DNA from: Gemmatimonadota bacterium | Lineage (GTDB): Bacteria; Latescibacterota; UBA2968; UBA8231 | Length of the DNA: 63,958 nucleotides | Direction of reading: 5' to 3' | Assembly (NCBI GenBank): GCA_028875335.1 | Contig: JAPPEF010000021.1 | Span: 1-63,958 of the forward strand | Shown: piece after piece, positions 41,548 through 49,628 of the stretch | Layout of the letters: every line of letters begins with the position of its first letter | Numbering within the stretch: position 1 is the first letter of the stretch | Position numbers and translations under genes: made by a program | Notes under the pieces: model-generated | What the model was told of the DNA's origin: nothing | The model's input: only the letters and a program-made list of their open reading frames with translations | Databases searched by the model: none

Positions 41548-43220
41548 GCGTCGTCTTCCTCAGCTACAATACCCGCGACCTGACTCGCCAAGCCCTGAGT
41601 TCTGTGCTTGCAGCAGTCGAGGGACTAGAGGTGGAGATATTCGTCGTTGACAATGCCTCGGCAGACGGCAGCGCCGACATGGTAGCTGAGGAATTCCCGC
41701 AAGTGAAGCTGATCCGCAACGCGGCCAATGTGGGTTTTGCGGCCGGCAACAACGTAGCCCTGCGGCAGGTGACTGGAGAATACGCGCTGCTGATCAACAC
41801 CGATACCATTGTGCGCCGAGATGCGCTGCGCACGATGGTAGAGTTCTTAGACGCGCACCCTGAAGCCGGAGCCTGCGGGTGCAAAATCCTCGACCCGGAC
41901 GGCACCTTGCAACTCGATAGCCGCCGCGGCTTTCCCACGCCATTGGCTGCCTTCTGCAAAATGTCGGGCCTGAGCCGCCTCTTTCCCAAGCACCCACTCA
42001 TTGCCCACTACCACATGACGTATCTCGACCCCGAACAGACGGCTGAGGTCGAGGTGCTGTCCGGTTCCTGCATGATGGTGAGAAAGGCGGCTATGGACCA
42101 AGTCGGCCTACTCGACGAGGACTACTTCATGTACGGCGAGGACATCGACTGGTGCTATCGCTTCCACCAAGCCGGCTGGAAGATCTACTACGTGCCGACG
42201 ACCGCGATCATTCACTTCCGCGGGGAGAGCGGCCGGGGGACGCCCCTGAAAATTCTCTATCGCAAGAGCCAAGCTATGTCGATTTTTGTCAACAAGCACA
42301 TGGCGCGGCGCTACCGCTTCTTCCCGCTGTGGCTCTTGCAAGTGGGCATTGCCCTGCACGGGACGTTCCGCTTCCTCGCCCGGGCGGGCCGCGCCTTGGC
42401 CATGCCGCTGATCGACGCCGGTTTGGTACTCTGCGGCCTAAAGCTGGGTCTAGCGGTGCGCTACCACCAAGAACTGGTGCCCTTTATCTACCGCATTGAG
42501 CAGGCTGGCAGTCTCCTTGGCCTCGCCGCTCAGCCAACGCGCTGGCTGGTACCGCCTCCGTACTCGGATTTGCAATGGGCTGCTGTGTACGGCGCTTCGA
42601 CCCTAGTCTGGCTATTGGCGTTTTACATGTCGGGCCTGTACGACCGCCGCCGCTATTCAGTGGCGTGGTCCGTGGTGGGGGTGACGCTGGGGTTTGCCTT
42701 CATCGTGATGCTGGTTTTCTTCTTTAAGGCATACAACTTCTCGCGGCTGGCCGCGGTCGCGGCATGGTTTTGCAACGCGGTGTTAATTGCCGGTTGGCGC
42801 TTCGTCGCGCGTTGGTTTTTGCACCAGCGCGGCCGCGAGGGCCGGTTGCGCACCTTGCTAGTGGGAACTGATGCGGTTGCAGTGGATTTTATCGAACAGC
42901 TAGAGCGGGCAGGTATGGCCCACTGCAATCTGATCGGCGTGGTAGGAGAGACCCCTCAGCAGCGCGGTCGTCCGCTGGCCGGTCGCCCAGTGGTCGGCCA
43001 CGTTGGCGAGTTAGAGGAGTTAGTGAGCGATTTTGCCATTGATCACCTCGTATTCACTCCGAGTGCCATGGCATCGTTCTTGGAGCGGCCGGTGCAGTCG
43101 CAGGGGGCGCGTGATTTGCGCATTAGTATGGTGCCGATTGCGTTTGCCGAGATGGTTGCCGACCGCAGCGCACACGACTCTGCGCCCCTGCCCCTTGAGG
43201 AAATTAAGGCGGGCAATTGA
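41538..43220 (+). CDS. GT2 glycosyltransferase fused to the non-catalytic half of a polyprenyl-phosphate sugar transferase
   Basis: 560 residues, GTG start. Residues about 1-270 are a rhamnosyltransferase-type GT2 (VVFLSYNTRDLTRQAL, VDNASADGSADMV, NTDTIV, GSCMMVRKAAMDQVGLLDEDYFMYGEDIDWC). Residues about 340-440 hold four membrane helices, and about 440-555 a Rossmann-like CoA_binding_3-type domain (LRTLLVGTDAVAVDFIEQL, GVVGETPQQRGRPLAGRPVVGHVGEL), as found before the catalytic bac_transf domain of WcaJ/WbaP proteins. That catalytic domain is absent; the gene stops after the Rossmann domain. Confidence 0.8.
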   Translation: MRLSVVFLSYNTRDLTRQALSSVLAAVEGLEVEIFVVDNASADGSADMVAEEFPQVKLIRNAANVGFAAGNNVALRQVTGEYALLINTDTIVRRDALRTMVEFLDAHPEAGACGCKILDPDGTLQLDSRRGFPTPLAAFCKMSGLSRLFPKHPLIAHYHMTYLDPEQTAEVEVLSGSCMMVRKAAMDQVGLLDEDYFMYGEDIDWCYRFHQAGWKIYYVPTTAIIHFRGESGRGTPLKILYRKSQAMSIFVNKHMARRYRFFPLWLLQVGIALHGTFRFLARAGRALAMPLIDAGLVLCGLKLGLAVRYHQELVPFIYRIEQAGSLLGLAAQPTRWLVPPPYSDLQWAAVYGASTLVWLLAFYMSGLYDRRRYSVAWSVVGVTLGFAFIVMLVFFFKAYNFSRLAAVAAWFCNAVLIAGWRFVARWFLHQRGREGRLRTLLVGTDAVAVDFIEQLERAGMAHCNLIGVVGETPQQRGRPLAGRPVVGHVGELEELVSDFAIDHLVFTPSAMASFLERPVQSQGARDLRISMVPIAFAEMVADRSAHDSAPLPLEEIKAGN

Positions 43221-43231
43221 GTCGAGCGGTG

Positions 43232-43260
43232 TTGATTTTTTGCCTTTATTTACGTATTGT
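43232..43260 (+). promoter_or_regulatory. Sigma-70-like promoter for the ABC exporter genes
   Basis: TTGATT (43232-43237), 17 bases, TATTGT (43255-43260). GGGAG at 43279-43283 then precedes the ATG at 43290. Confidence 0.5.
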
Positions 43261-43289
43261 GAACGCGAGCATTTGCCGGGAGAATAACT

Positions 43290-43991
43290 ATGTCTGAAAG
43301 GCGTTTGGCAGGCGGTCGGGAGATCGTGCTGCCGATGAGCAAAGCAGTGGAAATTAGTTTTCGCAGCCTGAAAATTCGCTTTGGCCGCTCGCTGATCACC
43401 ACCAGCGGCGTGATTCTGGCCATCGCCTTTTTAATGTCGGTGTGGAGCAACAACGAAATTGTCAGCAGCCTGCGGAACGCGGACAAAAGCGAGATCAACT
43501 TGCTGTTGCAAAAAAACGGCATTGAGACCGGCATCACCGAGGACGGCGATGCTTCCGCGGAGGCTGCAGGCCGCCTACAGGAAGAGCGATCCAAGCAGAC
43601 TTGGCTCATCAGTCTCTCGCTCTTAGTCTGCGTCGTCGGCATTGCCAACGCCATGTTGATGTCGGTGACCGAGCGGTTCCGCGAAATCGGCACTATGAAG
43701 TGCTTGGGGGCCTTGGACACCTTTATCGTCAAGCTCTTCCTCCTCGAATCGACCTTTCAGGGGTTGGCGGGAACCTCGGCGGGGATTCTCATTGGCTTTG
43801 CGCTGACGTTGGGGTTGGCCCTGCTCGATTACGGTGGCTACACGTTCACCTATTTCCCACTGGCTGGCATCGCCGAATCGGCTGGCTACGCCTTGGTAGT
43901 GGGGACTCTGCTTTCGCTGGTCGGTGCTATGTTGCCGGCGTACCGCGCGGCCAAGATGGAACCGGTCGAGGCCATGCGTTCCGACACTTGA
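43290..43991 (+). CDS. Short FtsX/MacB-type ABC transporter permease
   Basis: 233 residues with four transmembrane helices and the FtsX-family C-terminal half (SVTERFREIGTMKCLGALDTFIVKLFLLESTFQGLAG, LPAYRAAKMEPVEAMR). The extracytoplasmic segment between helices 1 and 2 is only about 50 residues, whereas MacB/LolC-type permeases carry a domain of about 200. The matching ATPase is the next gene. It may be a minimal half-transporter; the substrate is unknown. Confidence 0.82.
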   Translation: MSERRLAGGREIVLPMSKAVEISFRSLKIRFGRSLITTSGVILAIAFLMSVWSNNEIVSSLRNADKSEINLLLQKNGIETGITEDGDASAEAAGRLQEERSKQTWLISLSLLVCVVGIANAMLMSVTERFREIGTMKCLGALDTFIVKLFLLESTFQGLAGTSAGILIGFALTLGLALLDYGGYTFTYFPLAGIAESAGYALVVGTLLSLVGAMLPAYRAAKMEPVEAMRSDT

Positions 43992-44012
43992 TTCCTTAAG
44001 AGGAGATCTGAA

Positions 44013-44786
44013 ATGACCGAAACCGCTCCGGGCGAGGTCGCTGTCCAAGAAGAAGTGGAAAAACGCACTGTAGTACGGACCCAGCAGGTAAAGAAAATTT
44101 ACTTGATGGGCGAGATTGAAGTTCACGCCCTGCGCGGGGTGGACATGGAGATCTACACCGGCGAGTACCTGTCGATCATGGGGCCTTCGGGCTCGGGCAA
44201 GAGCACCTTCTTCAACATGGTCGGCGGCCTCGACAAACCCTCGGAGGGCAAGGTGTACATCGACGAGGTGGATGTCGCCCAGCTCGACGCGTATGAGCTG
44301 GCTTGGCTGCGCTGCCGCAAGATCGGCTACATCTTCCAATCGTTCAATTTGATCCCGGTGATGACGGCGCTCGAAAATGTCACCTTGCCGATGGTTTTCG
44401 CTGGCCTGACCAGCGACGAGGCCCGCGATAAGGGCATGGAGCTTTTGGGCAAGGTGGGCCTTGGCGAGCGGCACTCGCACAAGCCCAACGAGCTTTCGGG
44501 TGGCCAGCAGCAGCGCGTGGCCGTCGCCCGCGCCTTGGCCAACGACCCAGCTGTCGTCCTCGCCGATGAGCCGACGGGAAATCTGGACCTGCGCACCGGC
44601 ACCGAAATCATCGAATTGCTCAAAGAGATGAACGAGAATTCCGGTGTGACTGTCATCTCGGCGACTCACGACCACAAGATGCTCAGCGTCTCCGACCGCG
44701 TGGTGTGGGTCAAGGACGGCCAAGTCGATCACGTGCGCAATCGCGAAGACCTAGATATCGAAGTAACCCACGTAGAAGGCGAGTAG
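44013..44786 (+). CDS. ABC transporter ATP-binding protein, LolD/MacB type
   Basis: 257 residues. Walker A GPSGSGKST, Q-loop FQSFNLIPVMTALENV, signature LSGGQQQRVAVARAL, Walker B VVLADEPTGNLD and the H-loop SATHDHKML. GAGGAG lies before the ATG. An extra N-terminal ~25 residues (TAPGEVAVQEEVEKRTV) are acidic. Pairs with the permease upstream. The stop TAG shares its last base with the GTG of the next gene. Confidence 0.92.
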   Translation: MTETAPGEVAVQEEVEKRTVVRTQQVKKIYLMGEIEVHALRGVDMEIYTGEYLSIMGPSGSGKSTFFNMVGGLDKPSEGKVYIDEVDVAQLDAYELAWLRCRKIGYIFQSFNLIPVMTALENVTLPMVFAGLTSDEARDKGMELLGKVGLGERHSHKPNELSGGQQQRVAVARALANDPAVVLADEPTGNLDLRTGTEIIELLKEMNENSGVTVISATHDHKMLSVSDRVVWVKDGQVDHVRNREDLDIEVTHVEGE

Positions 44787-45574
44787 TGCTGCCGACCTAC
44801 CCGGCCGCCTTCTGGGTCTGCGCGGTGGGGGCAGTGTTATTGATGGGGGTGGCCAAGGCTGGTTTTGGCGGTGGTATCGGCATTTTGGCCACCCCGCTTT
44901 TGGCCCTGACGGTTTCGGTGGCGGACGCGGTGGCCCTGTTGCTGCCGCTGTTGATCGCCTGCGACGTGTTCGCCGTCCGACACTACCGCCGCACCTTCGA
45001 CAAAACGAGCGTCCAACGGCTCCTGCCCGGTTCCGCCTTGGGGATCGGCGCGGGGGCCTTTTTTTTCGGGTACTTTAGTCAGCACGAGCGCGTTCTAGAG
45101 GTGGGCTTGGGCTGCTTGGCCTTGCTATTTGTCGCTTTCCAGTTTGGGCGGGCGGCGATTGTCGGGGCTGTGCGGAAGCAGCATCCGGGGCCGCTCACCG
45201 GCGTGCTGATGGGCGCGGCCTCGGGCTTTACCTCGACGATTGCCCACGCCGGCGCACCGCCGGTGGTCATCTACCTGCTACCGCAGCAGCTACCGCGCCA
45301 CGTGTTCGTCGGCACCACGGTCATCTTCTTTGCCATGCTCAACTTGCTCAAACTGCCGCCCTATTGGGGCTTGGGACTTTTTCACGCCGACATTTTTAAG
45401 ACGACTTTGCTGCTGGCACCGTTGGCGTACGCCGGGGTGAAGTTGGGCGTGTTCTTGCTCCAGCGATTTAGCGATGTGTGGTTTAATAGGGTGGTGTATG
45501 GAATGTTGCTGGCGACGGCGCTGCAGTTGATTACTGGAGACAATTTACTGGAGACTATGTTCAATGGACGATAG
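44786..45574 (+). CDS. TauE/SafE family sulfite/anion exporter-like permease
   Basis: 262 residues from GTG 44786. Seven to eight transmembrane helices with the two TauE half-repeats: VAKAGFGGGIGILATPLLAL at the N-terminus and GAASGFTSTIAHAGAPPVVIYLLP in the middle. The family exports organosulfonates, sulfite or other small anions. Overlaps the downstream gene by 11 bases. Confidence 0.88.
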   Translation: MLPTYPAAFWVCAVGAVLLMGVAKAGFGGGIGILATPLLALTVSVADAVALLLPLLIACDVFAVRHYRRTFDKTSVQRLLPGSALGIGAGAFFFGYFSQHERVLEVGLGCLALLFVAFQFGRAAIVGAVRKQHPGPLTGVLMGAASGFTSTIAHAGAPPVVIYLLPQQLPRHVFVGTTVIFFAMLNLLKLPPYWGLGLFHADIFKTTLLLAPLAYAGVKLGVFLLQRFSDVWFNRVVYGMLLATALQLITGDNLLETMFNGR

Positions 45575-46511
45575 ACCTTACTCCCGCCGCACTTTCCTCA
45601 AGCTCTCGACCGCGGCGGCCGCCGGCCTTTCCATAAGTGCCGCGCCGAACCACCGCGACATGCCCCACCGAATCTTGGGCCGCACTGGCGAATCCGTTTC
45701 TCTGCTCGGCTTGGGCGGTGCGCACGTGGCCGACCACGGCAGCATGGAGGAGAAGGCGGCTATCGCCTTGATGCACGCGGCCATCGACGAGGGGATCAAT
45801 TTCTTCGACAATGCTTGGGGCTATTCCAACGGCGCGAGCGAGATACGCATGGGCAAGGCGCTGCGCGGCGGCTATCGCGACCGCGTATTCCTAATGACCA
45901 AGGACGCGAGCCGGCACCCCAAGCGGGTGATCGCCCACCTCGAAGAGAGCTTGCGCCGACTGCAAACCGACGTGATCGACTTGTGGCAGTTTCACAATAT
46001 CAAATTACCCGACGACCCAGAGAAGATCTACGAACAGGGCTTACTGGAGGCCGTGCTCAAAGCCAAAGAGGAGGGCAAGATCCGCTACATTGGCTTCACC
46101 GGCCATACCTTGCCCTCCCTGCACATAGAGATGATTGAGCGCGGCTTTGCTTGGGACGCCACGCAAATGCCGATCAACGTGTTCGACCCGCACTACCTCA
46201 GTTTTGTCGAGCAGGTGCTGCCGCTCGCAGTGGAAAAAAACATCGGGGTCATCGCCATGAAGACCTTGGGAGGTACGCCCGAAGCGATCCTCGCAACAGG
46301 TGTGGCGACGGTGACAGAGTGCCTGCGCTACGCCATGAGCCTGCCGGTAGCTACCGTGTGTTCCGGGATGGATTCGCTGGAAAAGTTGCGGCAGAATGCG
46401 GACATTGCCCGCCAGTTCGCGCCCTTGGCCGCCGACGAGCAACTCGCACTTTTGTCGCGCACGGAAGAGCTAGGGATGCAGGGCACACGCGAATCGTACA
46501 AAGCTCGCTGA
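45564..46511 (+). CDS. Tat-exported aldo/keto reductase
   Basis: 315 residues. A twin-arginine signal (SRRTFLKLSTAAAAGLSISAA) begins at residue 7. The catalytic core follows: FFDNAWGYSNGASE (Asp, Tyr), VFLMTKDA (Lys), LWQFHNI (His). Export through Tat implies that it folds with NADP(H) in the cytosol, as in the rare periplasmic AKR-like oxidoreductases. The substrate is unknown. Confidence 0.87.
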   Translation: MDDRPYSRRTFLKLSTAAAAGLSISAAPNHRDMPHRILGRTGESVSLLGLGGAHVADHGSMEEKAAIALMHAAIDEGINFFDNAWGYSNGASEIRMGKALRGGYRDRVFLMTKDASRHPKRVIAHLEESLRRLQTDVIDLWQFHNIKLPDDPEKIYEQGLLEAVLKAKEEGKIRYIGFTGHTLPSLHIEMIERGFAWDATQMPINVFDPHYLSFVEQVLPLAVEKNIGVIAMKTLGGTPEAILATGVATVTECLRYAMSLPVATVCSGMDSLEKLRQNADIARQFAPLAADEQLALLSRTEELGMQGTRESYKAR

Positions 46512-46522
46512 CCCTGATCGCC

Positions 46523-49513
46523 GTGCGCCATACCTTCCTTTCCCTCCTTCTTGTAGTACCCCTGTGGGGCCAAGATCTCGACGTTGCGCCGGCTAAACCC
46601 GTCGGCCCTCCCAATATAGAAAGCGCGCTGTGGGAGCTGGCTGCGCCCTCGGCGGCCAAGCCGACTCGTGCGGCGGACGGCCCGCGCGTAGTCGTCATTT
46701 TGGTGCCTGCGGCGGGTGTGGCGGTTGCCATTGATACTACGACGTTTGCCGCCCTCGGCGTCGATATCCTGGCCCAGTCCAAGAGCTTGATGCGCGTGTC
46801 AGTACCGGCTGCAGCACTGCGGGCGGTGTCTGAGTTGCCGAGTGTGGCCTTTGTCCGCAGGCCACGCCGTCCGCACGCGCAACAGACCTATAGCGAGGGT
46901 TTAGCGCTCATCCGCGCCCTCGAAAATCACGCCGCTGGCGAGAAGGGCCAAGGGGTCAAGGTAGCGATTATCGATGGCGGATTTAAGGGGGCCGATAAGC
47001 TGCGCGACGACATGCCGGTGCGTCGGTGGTTTCGCGACTATACGGGCACGGGGATATACGCTGGCACGGACGCCCACGGCACGGCGTGTGCCGAGATCGT
47101 CCACGATGTGGCTCCAGAAGCCGAACTCTATCTGTACAAGGTCATAGATATAGTGGATTTAGAAAATGCCAAAGACCGCTGCATACAAAACGGAGTGGCC
47201 ATCGTAAACTACTCGGCGACTTGGGTGGGCGAGGGCTTTGGGGACGGGCGCGGGCTCATCTGCGACATCGTAAATGACGCAGCCGACAACGGCATTCTCT
47301 GGGTCAACGCCGTTGGCAATTACGCCCAAAAGCACTACATGGATTTTTGGCGCGATAGCGATGATGACAAGCGGCACGATTTCGCTGCTGGCGACGACAT
47401 GGTGAATTTTGTCGATGAAGTAGAAATCGGCGACACCATCAGGGTGACGCTGACTTGGGACGATTGGCCCACCACCACGGCGGACTACGATCTATATCTC
47501 TACCATCAAGACGCGTTTGGCAACATTACAGAAGCCAGCAATAGCACGGATGTGCAGGGCGAGGACGGCGGAGCGCCGGTGGAGTTTATCGAATACTTTG
47601 CCGGGCGAGCGGGCACGTATGGCATTTCCGTGGTCCGCGTCGGCGAGGCCGAGCCTAAGGATCTGCGAGTGTGGTCTTGGCACCACGACATCGAATATCC
47701 GGTTCCGGCTAGCAGCTTGGGGATTCCATCGGACGCTCGCGGTTCTTTGAGCGTTGGGGCGATCCACCGCGATCAATGGGACTTGGGCATAGCGGCAAGC
47801 TATAGTTCGCGCGGTCCCACTGCCGATGGCCGCATCAAGCCCGACCTCGTCGCGCCTTCGGGCGTGACAACGGCTTCTTACGGTGCAGATAAGTTGTTTG
47901 GGGGGACCTCGGCTGCGGCTCCCCACGTGGCTGGTGCGGCGGCCCTGCTCAAATCGGCCAACCCTTCGCTTTCGCGCGACGATCTGTGGAAGGCCCTCGT
48001 CGAGGCCACCGTCGATGTGGGGGCACTGGGCAAGGACGACAGCACGGGATACGGCAAACTCGTGCTGTCGGTGTCAGTGCCGCAAATTGCGGATGTCTCG
48101 CCGCGCCGCGTTCAATACGGCCAAACAACTACTATCGTTGGCGAGGGTTTTGGTACTGGCAAAGGGACGGGCAAAGTGGTCTTTTTTGCGGGGAAGGAGC
48201 CGAGTGATTCCGACTATCTCGCTTGGAGTGACGCGCAGATCCAAGTGCGCGTACCGACTGGTGCTCGCACCGGCAAGGTGCAGGTGATAACCGGCGGCGG
48301 CAGCGACAGTGCGCAAGTGGTCGTCACGTCGCCTTACATTGAGGCGGTCACCAATCACACGCGCATGGATGCGGGGGCCAAGACCGACGACCTCATTCAA
48401 ATTGACGGAGACAATTTCGGCCTCGCGCGGGACAGTGGTTCCACGTGGATTGATTCGGTCGCGGTGTCTTCGTTTGAGACTTGGTCGAATAAGACGATAC
48501 GGTTCCGCGTTCCGCTCAATGCGCCTTCGGGCAATGTAACTGTTGTGACTCCTACAGGTACCAGCAATGCCGTCCGCTTGGAAATCGCCAGCCCGTACTT
48601 GGCGCGACTTTCGCCACCGCAAGTACAGGCTGGCGAGTACCTAAGGCTGGCCGGCGGCAACTTTGGCCAAGAACGCGGCACGGGATACGTGTTGTTTAAT
48701 CCCAATGTGCAAGCCGAGGCCGACGATTATGCGGTTTGGTCTAACGGCGTCATCGTCGTCCGGGTTCCGTCCCAGGCCCGCAGTGGTGGGGTGCGGGTTT
48801 TTACTGCCGATGGGGTTACTGGGGCCGCGCAAGTAGAGATTGGCAGCGAATGGATAGAACCGCTGCCGAGCAGTGGAATTTTCGGCTACAGCCCGCCCGC
48901 GGTTAGCAAGAATCCCAAAAGTGTCAAGTTCAGTTTTGAGGGGATCAATCGAGATGTCCTGTGTCAGTTTTCGACTAAGGAAATAAACAACGACGAGGTC
49001 GTCATTTTCCTCAACGAACAAAGGTATGCAGTGCTCGTGGCCGGGGAGGATTGGCGGACTTGGTATCTCGTCCTCGATGAGACATACCTCCAGTCTGGGC
49101 AAAACGTCATCGAGTTCCGCAATGTCATCAACCAAGACCGCGCGATATCCTTCGTCCGCTGGCAGTTGAAGGACGTGGCGTTGTGGAAGCCGTTTAGTGC
49201 TAAGCTCACCGCCGGGACGCGGCTTTTGTCCAAGCTGCCGGATGGTTTGGGCGATCCTTTTCCCTCGCCGTTCAATGCGGAAGTGACCATTCCTTTTGTC
49301 CTAGCCGAGGCCGGTCCCGTGCGGCTTATCGTCTATAACTTGATGGGACAGCAGGTTCGCGTATTGGCTGATGGGTGGTTGGCTGCGGGCGCACATCGCG
49401 TGCGTTGGGATGGTCGCACGGATATGGGGGTTGAAGCGGCTTCGGGGGTTTATTGGGCCGTGCTGTACTCGGGGGAGATCGTGCAGACGGCTAAATTGGC
49501 GTTGATTCGCTGA
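46523..49513 (+). CDS. Secreted subtilisin-like (S8) protease with three IPT/TIG domains
   Basis: 996 residues from GTG 46523, which gives a clean signal peptide (MRHTFLSLLLVVPLWGQ); the open frame extends upstream into the previous gene but without a plausible start. Catalytic triad: Asp151 (AIIDGG), His185 (HGTACAEIV), Ser463 (GGTSAAAPHVAGAAALL), with the oxyanion Asn in VNAVGN. An insert of about 110 residues with PPC-like strands precedes the Ser. Three IPT/TIG-like Ig domains follow (about 515-775). A C-terminal FlgD-like sorting domain ends the protein (DPFPSPFNAEVTIPF...LALIR). Likely a surface-attached protease. Confidence 0.9.
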   Translation: MRHTFLSLLLVVPLWGQDLDVAPAKPVGPPNIESALWELAAPSAAKPTRAADGPRVVVILVPAAGVAVAIDTTTFAALGVDILAQSKSLMRVSVPAAALRAVSELPSVAFVRRPRRPHAQQTYSEGLALIRALENHAAGEKGQGVKVAIIDGGFKGADKLRDDMPVRRWFRDYTGTGIYAGTDAHGTACAEIVHDVAPEAELYLYKVIDIVDLENAKDRCIQNGVAIVNYSATWVGEGFGDGRGLICDIVNDAADNGILWVNAVGNYAQKHYMDFWRDSDDDKRHDFAAGDDMVNFVDEVEIGDTIRVTLTWDDWPTTTADYDLYLYHQDAFGNITEASNSTDVQGEDGGAPVEFIEYFAGRAGTYGISVVRVGEAEPKDLRVWSWHHDIEYPVPASSLGIPSDARGSLSVGAIHRDQWDLGIAASYSSRGPTADGRIKPDLVAPSGVTTASYGADKLFGGTSAAAPHVAGAAALLKSANPSLSRDDLWKALVEATVDVGALGKDDSTGYGKLVLSVSVPQIADVSPRRVQYGQTTTIVGEGFGTGKGTGKVVFFAGKEPSDSDYLAWSDAQIQVRVPTGARTGKVQVITGGGSDSAQVVVTSPYIEAVTNHTRMDAGAKTDDLIQIDGDNFGLARDSGSTWIDSVAVSSFETWSNKTIRFRVPLNAPSGNVTVVTPTGTSNAVRLEIASPYLARLSPPQVQAGEYLRLAGGNFGQERGTGYVLFNPNVQAEADDYAVWSNGVIVVRVPSQARSGGVRVFTADGVTGAAQVEIGSEWIEPLPSSGIFGYSPPAVSKNPKSVKFSFEGINRDVLCQFSTKEINNDEVVIFLNEQRYAVLVAGEDWRTWYLVLDETYLQSGQNVIEFRNVINQDRAISFVRWQLKDVALWKPFSAKLTAGTRLLSKLPDGLGDPFPSPFNAEVTIPFVLAEAGPVRLIVYNLMGQQVRVLADGWLAAGAHRVRWDGRTDMGVEAASGVYWAVLYSGEIVQTAKLALIR

Positions 49514-49541
49514 GCCGAATAGTGCCTGCCGCAAGTTTCCC

Positions 49542-49569
49542 TTGACGCCTCGTTTTGAGGGCGTACTAT
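49542..49569 (+). promoter_or_regulatory. Sigma-70-like promoter for the second subtilase
   Basis: TTGACG (49542-49547), 16 bases, TACTAT (49564-49569), in the 100-base gap between the two protease genes. Confidence 0.5.
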
Positions 49570-49628
49570 AAGCCGCCGCCAACCCGCGTTGGTCGGCATC
49601 CTACTTATCCCCAATGCATGGAGCGACG

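Noticed and set aside
46151..46522. N-terminal extension of the first subtilase into the upstream aldo/keto reductase gene
   Set aside because: The extension is out-of-frame translation of the reductase; the GTG at 46523 gives a proper signal peptide matching the paralogue.
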